Position numbers and translations under genes: made by a program | Origin: Cystobasidiopsis lactophilus | Taxonomy: Eukaryota; Basidiomycota; Agaricostilbomycetes; Agaricostilbales; Chionosphaeraceae | NCBI GenBank assembly: GCA_001599975.1 | Contig: BCIO01000001.1 | Coordinates: forward strand, 2,418,001 to 2,482,000 | DNA length: 64,000 nt | Direction: 5' to 3' | The notes under the pieces: generated by a model | Seen by the model: the letters and a program-made list of their open reading frames with translations, nothing else | What the model was told of the DNA's origin: nothing | Databases searched by the model: none | Part shown: piece by piece, positions 55,557-64,000 of the stretch | Layout: each line of letters begins with the position of its first letter | Position numbering within the stretch: the first letter of the stretch is position 1

Positions 55557-57350
55557 ATGGCTCGCCAGCTCATGCACCGCCGCCTGTCCTCCCAGGCCAG
55601 CGTGTCCAGACTGTCCTACAATGACCTCTCCCTGGATGTCGGCTACTGCAAGCGGTACAGGGAGGCCAACGAATTAGGCGCCGTGAATTGGGCGTCACCA
55701 ACCCAGCAGCGACTCCAGAGGCGGCGGCAACAGAGGGGGCTTCCAGAGGATGTGCTGCAGGCTGCTAGGCTGCTTCCCGATGAGGTGTTGATGGCAACAG
55801 CGACCGGCGCGACGCTGCGGCCACAAGCGTCGTCTTCCGCTCAGACCCTGGATCCCGCCGCTGAAGGCACCCGACCTCTAGCCGTTCTGTTCCCTGGCTC
55901 TGGAAGTCAATACACAGGTGATTTCACGTCTCAATCAAGTCCCAGGGTAACAAAGCACTAAAGCCACAATAGGGATGGGAGCGCACCTCTTGAAGCACTA
56001 CCAGTCGGCCCGTGAAGTCTGGTCTGAAGCGGAAGAAGCCCTCGCTGGTTTTGAACGATGGCGGGCCGCTCTGGACCTGCCTTCAGCGCCAGAGCTTGAA
56101 CAGCTGAAGCTGACGGAATGGGAAGCCTGGCAACACGACCGGGCGCCAGACCAGCTGAGGAAGATTGTCTTTGGTGGCCAGCCCCAAGCTTTGCTCACCA
56201 AGTCGTCCAATGCTCAGCCGGCCATTCTTATCACCTCACTTGCCTTCCTGCGGGTACTGGAGAAGGAATACGGTGTCCCGGTCGCGGCTGAATACGCCAA
56301 AGTGTTCCTGGGCCACTCTTCAGGAGAGTTTGCAGCCTGTGTGGCATCAGGCGCCATGTCTTTTGAAGACGCCGTCCGCATTTCGGTGGGTTTCGCGAGC
56401 CTCGTCCAAAAGACGTGTTCCCCTTGCTCATTTGCCACACCTTGCAGAGGCTTTCGGGGCTACTGACATCTCGCACATTAATGACATCGAAGATGGAGAG
56501 TTGTGCATCGGATGCTGCGCCCGAGATCAAGTCGCAAATGACAGCTTTGGTTATCAACCCTGTCAGTCGTCGCATTTCTTCGGTCGGAGCTAGGCTAAAG
56601 TTATTGGAGCCCGCAGCATCATAAGCATGAAGACGTGGAAAAGATCGTGAAGCAGATATGGGAAAGTGGCAACGGCGAGGGGGAAGGCCGCGTGGAGATC
56701 GCCGCGTACAACTCTGTGCGTCGAGGACACGTCTCGCTCAGACGACCCTTGGCTAATCATTTTCCTGTTCCTGATATTTTTACAGAGCTCTCAAGTTGTG
56801 CTGTCTGGTTCTGCGGCGGGCGTGGAGCGCGCATGCGAGGAGCTCGAAGGGGAGGGCATCGCATTCAAGGCGACCGATCTCCCAGTCTGGGTTCCATTTC
56901 ACTCTACGTTGTGCGCTCTCCTTCGTTCGTTTGGACCCTTTTGCTCCGCTGACAGTGAAGTGCAGCATGAGGCCTGCGGAGGATGGTGTGCGCCTAGCCC
57001 TCTCCAGGGGCATCAAGATTTCAGAACCCAAGCGGGCCTTCATCTCTTGCCTCACTGGCGAACTTGTCAGCACGCCCGAGCAGGTCGCCGACTGCCTCGT
57101 CGACCAAATGTCCAAGCCAGTTCGCTGGACCCAGGCCTTGCAGAATCTTCGCACCAAGTTTGGCGTCCACGAGTTCGTTTTCTTGGGTCCCGGCAAGTCC
57201 CTTGCCAATCTGGCTAAGCGAGAGATGGAGCGGGGCTGCTGGGCGAAGGACGAGGCCGAGCAAGCGGACACCCCACCTTGGATGATTGGGTCGGTGGCGA
57301 CGGAGCAGGATCTCAAGTCTCTGGCCCGGCACTTCAAGTCTCGCTCCTGA
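55557..57350 (+). CDS. MCT1: mitochondrial malonyl-CoA:ACP transacylase
   Basis: The malonyl transferase of mitochondrial type II fatty acid synthesis, which feeds lipoic acid formation. The first 20 residues are a matrix-targeting sequence (MARQLMHRRLSSQASVSRLS). The oxyanion motif is LAVLFPGSGSQYTG, split from MGAHLLKHYQSAREVW by an intron. After a lid insertion comes SSNAQPAILITSLAFLRVLE and the nucleophile elbow FLGHSSGEFAACVASGAM. SQVVLSGSAAGVERACEELE and WVPFHS supply the second half with the catalytic His. The last exon has ISCLTGELVSTPEQVADCLV and EFVFLGPGKSLANLAKRE, then ARHFKSRS. Six introns or so. Length (about 480 residues) is longer than yeast Mct1 because of the N-terminal spacer. 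Confidence 0.9.
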
Positions 57351-57500
57351 GCTCGCCTAGCTGCCGATTTTTGGATCGAGGAATTTGTTACGAAGTGTAT
57401 TATAGCTGAGACGTGGCAAATTAATGTTCAAGTTACATATTTTGTGCGCGCCTGATCACTGAATAGCGTCAAATCTCGAGTCCAGGGAGCAAGGCCCTTG

Positions 57501-59130
57501 TTAAGAGGCTCGGGCAATCAGCTCGAGCGCTGTGGTAGGTTCAGCTGAGATGGATGGATTGTGGCACGGCCAGGCGCACCCATCTGCCTGGTTTCTGATG
57601 TGCAAACACAGTATTGAGAGGCTATTTCTTTTGGCAGCAATGAGTTCAATAACTCACCCTCGGACCCTGTCACCAAGCGGAAGTCCTCGACCCGTTGCTG
57701 GCCGGAGGAAGCGTCGCCTTCCACCTGGCACGGCGTGCGCTGCTGAGCCCAGAATGAAGGCAAGACGGAAAGAGAGAATTCACCTTCTTGATCTCAAACC
57801 AGATGGCAGCAATAAAAGACGGCACTTTTGAACGGAAGTCCGCATCCAGAAGCTGGGCCAAATATGCTCGTTTGATCTGTTGCGCAGTAGCACCCCCGGG
57901 TACAGATTGTCCATTCTCTTCCATTGTCTACCAGAGTGCTTTTGCGTTTCAGTACCCAGAGAGGAACCCAGAGAGGAAAGGTCAAGCAAAAGTACGCACG
58001 AACGGCGATGCTGTTTCTGACAGAATCAGAGGAAGCCCGTATTTGCTACCATAGTGTGTGTCGAATAGCTTTAAAGCGTTGCCAACGAAAGATGGTGGCG
58101 CCGGGACATTCTCATGGTAGACTCGGTCGCCGCCAAAGAAGTAAAGCGACAGCCCAACCAAATCGACATATTCTTTCCCTGGCCAGTAAGGATGGTAGCC
58201 GCCATGTCGAGCGAGGACGTCGCCTCCGTCCGCGAAGAGTACATTGGGCGACCAAAGCATGAAGGTCTTGGACGTGCGCGCTTTCACGGCGGCATGCACT
58301 AACTTGAAAGCTGAGATGAACTGGGTGGGCTTCTCGCCATAGGAGTACCAGTCGCCACTGCACCCTTGTAAGTTAGCATCGCGCGGTAGCAGCGTGTAGC
58401 GCTGACTTCATCTCATGGCCAAACCTGCACTACGGTCAGCCCAGCCTGTGCACGAGGAACCGCATACACACCGGAGCCAAACAGTGATGCCACGGTCCTC
58501 GATGGTTTTCATTTTAGACGCAATGGCGTCAGCCCACTTCTGGTCAAGCTTTTCGAGAGGAAGCATCGGCATTAAGGCAATACAGAACACCGGTCTGCTT
58601 CCTGGCTGCTGGAGGATCTCTTGGACTTGCTCGTCCAACTGAGGTAGGTCAAACGGCGTATGGTCGTGGATCTGCGCAAATGTGCCGACGATGGACATAG
58701 GCTTGGGAAGGCGCTCATTGATGGACGTCGTACTTGAAGGCGACAACTTTTCTCCAAAGCCTGCGAATCTCACATTGAGTTCCTAGTGACCCGAAGGCTA
58801 CCATGTAACGAGCAAACCTGGAAGAAAACCAAGAGCAAGAGCAGAATGGCCAGTGCCAGCCTTCAAATGTTCCGGCTGCAGCCCTAGCTGGAGCGAAGTT
58901 CGATGCCAGTATTCGGCATCAAAGGGCTGAGGCGCCATTCCAAATTGATTTGAAGGGGAGGATAGATAGCTGAGGAGCAATACGATCGCAGCCGCGAGCA
59001 GCCGAACAGGGCGTGAGAAGAAGTTGGCGCCCAAGGGGGTGGAAACCCAGTCTTCACGGAGAAATGGCCGGGCGAAGGACGGAAGACACAACAGTAGCAA
59101 AACAACCAGCAATGCACTGCCAATGTCCAT
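57501..59130 (-). CDS. GH26-like glycoside hydrolase with N-terminal membrane anchor
   Basis: A glycoside hydrolase related to GH26 (mannanase/glucanase clan). The N-terminus is short and then strongly hydrophobic (SALLVVLLLLCLPSFARPFL, LLAAAIVLLLSYLS), predicting a type II membrane protein facing the lumen or cell wall. The barrel has IVGTFAQIHDHTPFDLPQLD, RPVFCIALMPMLPLEKLDQK, then VWLR joined by an intron to FGHEM and another intron to NGDWYSYGEKPTQF; the joined RFGHEMNGDWY carries the acid/base Glu. YVDLVGLSLYFFGGDRVYHE and GLPLILSETASPF follow, with the nucleophile Glu in SETAS. IAAIWFEIKK and DFRLVTGS precede a last exon ending TTALELIARAS. Both catalytic Glu are present. Substrate could be a cell-wall glucan or mannan. 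Confidence 0.75.
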
Positions 59131-59784
59131 TCACGCCTCGCGAAAGGGCATTCTGTCGTCTGCATCACCACACCGGACAAATCTCAGTTCGGTGCCCTCT
59201 TTCAGGGGAGGCAAAAGCTTGCAGTAAAGTGCTCGACTGTTGATGTGCTCTACTATAGATGAGCACGAAAATGTATCCTAAAGCAAGTCGGACGGGCGAA
59301 AGAAGAACACAAATGGTGGCAAATTCACTTCATTTCGAGCTCTCCCACGCTGTACAAGTTTTGGTTTGCCTTTGGGAGACACGGTAGGTTCATTTCCATC
59401 TCCAATGCAATCAAAACGACAAGACACCTGCCCAGAATGGCATGCTAAGGGCGGAGGGCCACTAGCCACTCCCTTCTGTCCGCGTCGCCCCGACTTCCAA
59501 ATCTTCGACAACCTGGGATTGCATGAAACCATCCTCGGCCTCGCGAACGAGACATTAGTGGAACAGGGCAGTAGACTAACAAGCCTGCGACGATAAGTCG
59601 AGCGGACAAAGGGAGCCAGAAGGCGAGAAGACTCGAAGCGACCTGAAACCTGTGAAACGGCGAGAGTCTGGCTGAAGTTGGGAGTCCGTCCTTCTGTCTC
59701 CAGGCCTCGTCCACGAACACCTAGACAGGCGCCCTTCGAGTTGAACAGACCGCTTCTTTCGCCAGAACGACCCACGCTGCCAAG
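59131..59784. other. divergent intergenic region
   Basis: About 650 bases between the GH26-like and KRE9-like starts. Frames on both strands (for example 59278-59775 minus) overlap one another and are Arg/Ser-rich without motifs. No gene supported. Confidence 0.5.
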
Positions 59785-60959
59785 ATGCTGCGATTGCTTG
59801 TGACCCTAGCTGCCCTCATCAGAGTGGCAACATCCGGTACGATCTGCGTCCAAGCTGTTTAGACACCTTTGCGACACGAAAAGACTCACTGGCAAGCAAC
59901 AGACAACGTAAATCCTCACACCCCCTTTCCCGACAATGTCTTGCGGATCGGTGAGCCGAAGCCTCTTGGGTCCTAGAAGCGCCTTCGGGGCTAAAGACTG
60001 GGATCCAGGGAGCAAGTACGACATCACCTGGGACTCTGCAGACGGATGGGACAAGACAACGATCGCTTTGTTCAGTGGCAGCAAGTAAGGCGTACAGCCT
60101 CGGGCCATTCCAGTGACAGCCTCGCTCACGAAGGGAACAGCGTCATTGTGGAAGCCAACTCCTTGATCAACATTACCACTCTCGACGCCAGCACGAAAAA
60201 CTCGTTCTCTTGGAAGGTCCCAGACGTGGTGCGTTCCCAACTGAGCTGCAAATCTTGAGGCCCCAGATTTGAAAATCGACCATTCCATTAGGAACCTTGC
60301 GCCCCAATCTACTTCTTCCAGTTTATGAACGAGGCCGGTCTTCCAGTGTGGACCAATCGCTTCGCCATATGCGCCAAGGGGGTGAGATGCGAGCCACTCA
60401 TCTGTTAGACCTTGCTGAGAGAGATGGGCCCGAAGGAAACGGAGGGCGAAGCTGCCGAGACCGACAGTGCAGGCGTTGCTTGGGGCGTCGGGACCGTCAT
60501 GGAGACTGGCACTACTGTCATCAAGACAACGCCGACTCTCACCATCACTCCATCTGCCTCCGTGCCACTCTCAACGTGAGGCCGTCTATCTTCTCTGTTG
60601 TTCTCGCTGATTCTTGAGAAAATTGCAGGATGACTGGCTCCGTGGTGACACTGACCGCCAATGGCACTGACACCGTGGTAACTCTGACCCCGACCGCAAC
60701 CACCGCGGCGACCGTGGTGTCCACGAGCACCAGCAACAACAACTCAAGCAGTACCACCTCGACTTCGACTACCATGGCTTCGAGCACGAGCACGAGCAAC
60801 GCCGACTCGACATCGACTGCCGACGATGGATCTGGAGACGGCGGCGACGACGACGACGACGACGACGGTGGCAAGGGAGGCTCTGGCGCGCTCGCTAACC
60901 GACTCTCTGGCCTGGCAGCGCTGGTCCCAGTGTTGCTCTTCTTCGTTGTGGCCGCCTAA
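59785..60959 (+). CDS. KRE9/KNH1-like GPI-anchored cell wall protein
   Basis: A secreted Ser/Thr-rich protein with a Kre9/Knh1-type domain, a family linked to beta-1,6-glucan assembly. The signal peptide is MLRLLVTLAALIRVATS. The domain is DWDPGSKYDITWDSADGWDK, TTIALFSGS, then SLINITTLDASTKNSFSWKV, and APIYFFQFMNEAGLPVWTNR then FAICAKG, in the usual order. A Thr-rich region (VVTLTANGTDTVVTLTPTAT) and Ser-rich repeats follow, likely O-mannosylated. A run of seven Asp codons precedes GGKGGSGALANRLSG and the hydrophobic end LAALVPVLLFFVVAA, a GPI signal. About five introns. Start 59785 is the only Met giving a signal peptide. Confidence 0.75.
60846..60866 (+). repeat. GAC trinucleotide repeat (seven Asp codons)
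   Basis: Seven perfect GAC units inside the KRE9-like gene encode a poly-Asp run just before the glycine-rich GPI region. Length variation between strains would be expected. Confidence 0.85.
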
Positions 60960-61192
60960 AGGCAAAGCGAAACATCCAAGCACGCAGAAGGCAGACAGCA
61001 AAGCAAGCAGATGGACACCGGAAGACTGGGGCAGGACTCGAGCTTCGCGGATTCAGATAGCAGGGAGGCGTTGCGTCAGGCGCTGCGATTGTATAAGAGC
61101 ATCCGTTGTTGTATCCAAGAGACCCATTTCGCTTGGCCCGGAACAAGAGAGGAGGCTGCGCCGAAATTTGTTTGGAAGGGGTCGTCGAAGTG

Positions 61193-64000
61193 ATGGCACA
61201 GCGCTTGCCTTTGCGGCTGTCCTCTGGCCCAACCAGGCGGTTCTTGTCTTCTCTGGAGAAGGCCCCGGTCGCCTCGACGAGCCGGATCGCCTTGCCACGG
61301 CTGCCCAACAAAAATTTAAAGCCCAGGGCTTCCAGACGGCATTATGCTGCTGCTGCCACCGCTGCGAAGCCTGCGCCCGCTGTTGAACCTGAAGCAGTGC
61401 CAGAACCAGCGTCCAATGAACCTCTGCCGGCGTCGCATGCGTTAACGGAGAAGGATTCGACGAGATTAGCGAGGTTGCGGAACATCGGGATCAGCGCCCA
61501 CATTGATGTAGGGCCCTCCATTGCTCTGAAGTACTTCTGACTCACAGATGAGATACAGAGCGGCAAGACGACGCTAACGGAGAGAGTTTTGTTCTACACC
61601 GGTCGCATCAAGGCTATTCACGAAGTGCGAGGGAGAGATGCGGGTGCGTGGATTCGCTCTCAATGGGATCTGAACAGAGCTCAGCGAATAGACAGTCGGA
61701 GCTAAAATGGACAGCATGGAGTTGGAGCGGGAGAAGGGAATCACCATTCAGAGTGCGGCAACTTTTGCGGATTGGACTGTGCGCCCAGAGGTTGGTGAGT
61801 CCGCTGGCAACTACAGCATCAACATTATTGACACACCAGGTGCGCTTTCTCTTCTAAACGCTCGGCGGCATAGTCAGTGAATGGTGTCCTTTGGGCTCCA
61901 CAGGCCATGTCGACTTTACGATTGAAGTCGAGCGGGCTCTGCGAGTTTTAGATGGCGCCGTGCTCGTCCTATGTGCTGTATCAGGAGTTCAGGTGCGCCC
62001 TCAGGCTTTGTTTGGACTGACCAGCTCGTATAGTAATACTTCGAGCTCACAGAGCCAAACGATCACGGTGGACCGACAAATGCGCCGCTACAATGTCCCC
62101 CGGGTCTCGTTTATTAACAAGATGGACAGGTGAGGTCTTTGCAGTCGGTCCGTTCCACCGTCGACTGAAGAGTCTTGTTCCTTCCAGAGCCGGATCGAAT
62201 CCGTGGCGTGTGATCGACCAGATCCGCAACAAGCTCAAGATGAACGCCGCAGCTGTGCAAATACCTATTGGTCTGGAGTCTGACTTTTCGGGGGTGATCG
62301 ATTTGGTCCGCATGAAGGCGATCCGCAACACCGGCGAGAAGGGGTAAGTACTCCCTCGCTTTTCTGCACATCCCCGCCGGCGCCTTAGCCTCGTGGTAGT
62401 ATCAACGTGGAAGAGACAGACGAGATCCCAGCGGAATTGGTGGAGCAGGCCAAGCAAAAGCAAGGCGAGCTGATCGAGATTGTGGCGGACGTTGATGATG
62501 CGCTGGCCGACCTGTTCATCGAAGAGAAGCCTATTGGACCAGTTGATCTAGCTGCCGCCATCCGAAGAGCCACTGTGGCGAGAAAGTTCAGCCCGGTGTT
62601 CATGGGCTCGGCTTTGGCCAATACTGGCGTTCAATCACTGCTGGACGGCGCTTGCTCCTATCTTCCCAACCCTGCCGAAGTGCCCGCCATTGCCCTAGAT
62701 GTCTCCAAGTCTACGTCAGCTCCCACTCAGGTCTCGCTCTCACCAGCTGGCGCCGCTCCTCTGGTCGGCTTGGCATTCAAGCTCGAGGAGGGCAAATACG
62801 GCCAGCTTACCTACATTCGCGTCTACCAAGGCACCTTGAAGAAGGGCAGTGTTATCACAAACACAAGGACCGGCAAGCGCGTCAAGATCCCACGCTTGGT
62901 TCGCATGCACTCGGACGAAATGGAGGATGTCGACACCCTGGGTGCTGGCGAGATTTGCGCCATGTTCGGCGTCGAATGCTCTTCTGGCGACACCTTCACC
63001 GATGGCGCCGTTCCCTACTCTATGGTGAACCTTTCTCGCGTGCATTCTCAATTTAGCATCGCTGACGGCCTCGCCGCGCAGACTTCGATGTTCGTCCCCG
63101 AGCCAGTCATCTCCCTCTCGGTTCGTCCCAAGGGCCAAGAGACGCCCAACTTTTCTCGCGCTCTCAACCGCTTCCAAAAGGAAGACCCGACCTTCCGAGT
63201 CCATGTGGACGCGGAAAGCCAAGAGACCATCATCTCCGGCATGGGCGAGCTGCACTTGGACATCTACGTCGAGCGCATGAAGCGCGAGTACAACGTGGAG
63301 TGCGTGACGGGCAAGCCGAGGGTTGCCTTCCGCGAGACCATCACCGAACCCGCCAAGTTCCTGTACACCCACAAGAAGCAGACTGGCGGCTCTGGCCAGT
63401 ACGGCAAGGTCCAAGGCCGACTCGAGCCCATGACGGTGGACGAAGACACTGGCAAGGATACGGCGTTTGAGAACGAAGTTGTCGGCGGCGCTATTCCGAC
63501 CTCTTTCATCCCGGCTATCGAAAAGGTTGGCATTCCTTTCCTCCTTGCCACGAGAGAATCCGATTGAACGTATTTTCAGGGTTTCCGAGAGGGTCTCGAC
63601 CGCGGCGCACTGACTGGCCACCCGGTCACTGGCTGTCGCTTCATCCTGGAAGATGGCGCAGCCCACGCTGTCGATTCTTCGGAGCTTTCTTTCCGCCTGG
63701 CTGGTCTGGGTGCCTTTAAAGAAGCTTTCATGAAGGCCAAGCCGGTCGTCATGGAGCCAGTGATGAAGGTGGAGGTGGTGGCTCCGGCCGAGTTTCAAGG
63801 TGCGCAGTCTTTCCCCAGCGAGGCGAGAGCTTATTGGCCTCCTGCTTGCTAACAGGATCCGTCATTGGTGGATTGAACCAGCGTCGAGGCACCATCGTGG
63901 ATACCGAGGTCCGTGACGACGAGTTCACGTTGACGGCGGACGTCAGCTTGAACGATATGTTTGGCTGTGCGTATCTCTTCAACTTTCTTTTTCGAGTCCC
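61193..64000 (+). CDS. MEF1: mitochondrial elongation factor G (MEF1), 3' end missing
   Basis: The mitochondrial translation GTPase that moves tRNA and mRNA through the ribosome. The N-terminus is a long Arg/Ala-rich targeting region. G1 is split by an intron: GISAHID joins [16 protein letters not shown]. Next come [20 protein letters not shown] (switch I/G2), [20 protein letters not shown] (G3) and FINKMDR (G4). The middle exon covers domains II and III ([40 protein letters not shown]). Domain IV has [19 protein letters not shown]. Late exons give [20 protein letters not shown] and [20 protein letters not shown] of domain V, and the frame runs to the window edge. About seven introns. An in-frame Met at 61106 would lengthen the leader; 61193 is preferred because the targeting sequence starts there. 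Confidence 0.92.

Noticed and set aside
59278-59775. 165-codon minus-strand frame in the gap before the KRE9-like gene
   Set aside because: Arg/Ser-rich composition typical of noncoding GC-rich DNA, with competing frames on the same stretch.
1-64000. Transposons, virus-like elements, CRISPR arrays, rRNA genes
   Set aside because: No reverse transcriptase, integrase, transposase or capsid-type frames, no long terminal or inverted repeats, and no rRNA-like stretches were seen in either strand.

Overview
The window is eukaryotic nuclear DNA from a fungus. Genes on both strands are cut by many short introns (mostly about 37-75 bases, GT-AG). The set includes fungal-type genes: an RSR1/BUD1 GTPase, a URC1-type GTP cyclohydrolase II homologue, BST1, ARH1, MLP1/TPR, a KRE9-like GPI protein and a DHA1-like transporter. 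Intron density, GC-rich codons and several basidiomycete-like secreted or hypothetical proteins point to Basidiomycota. That is an inference; I cannot name the species. No rRNA, tRNA, CRISPR array, transposon or virus-like element was recognised.

Layout. 0-16.4 kb: partial heparinase II/III-like enzyme, lipid-droplet hydrolase LDAH, a disordered hypothetical protein, GPI inositol-deacylase (BST1/PGAP1) divergent from ARV1, a DHR2/DHX33-type DEAH helicase convergent with ARV1 (4 bases between stops), an MFS transporter, a ZNF830-like zinc finger protein and RSR1. 16.8-31 kb: M28 metallopeptidase (GCPII/Vps70-like), a Ser/Thr kinase, the nuclear basket protein MLP1/TPR and a PNPOx-like flavoprotein. 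31.4-43.2 kb: a gene carrying three copies of an F-box module, a DHHC palmitoyltransferase, URC1, mitochondrial adrenodoxin reductase (ARH1), an orphan and a STIMATE/TMEM110-like membrane protein. 43.5-54 kb: a GPI-anchored secreted protein, a CmcJ-like oxidoreductase with a motif array upstream, ribosomal protein uL1, a GRE2-like reductase, an orphan, a DUF676 esterase and mitochondrial uL13. 54-64 kb: a small hypothetical gene, mitochondrial malonyl-CoA:ACP transferase (MCT1), a GH26-like enzyme, a KRE9-like protein and mitochondrial EF-G (cut by the window end).

There is no single operon-like system. Local themes are GPI-anchor and ER lipid homeostasis (BST1/ARV1 sharing a 125-base promoter), mitochondrial function (ARH1, uL13m, MCT1, EF-G) and the cell surface (GH26, KRE9-like, GPI protein). 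The most unusual things are in gene architecture: exons of 6, 10 and 15 bases in URC1, a single polypeptide with three F-box modules, and an intron/exon duplication around an 8-base exon in the transporter gene. Gene spans below run from start to stop and include introns; splice sites were inferred by eye from reading frame, GT/AG signals and protein family fit.
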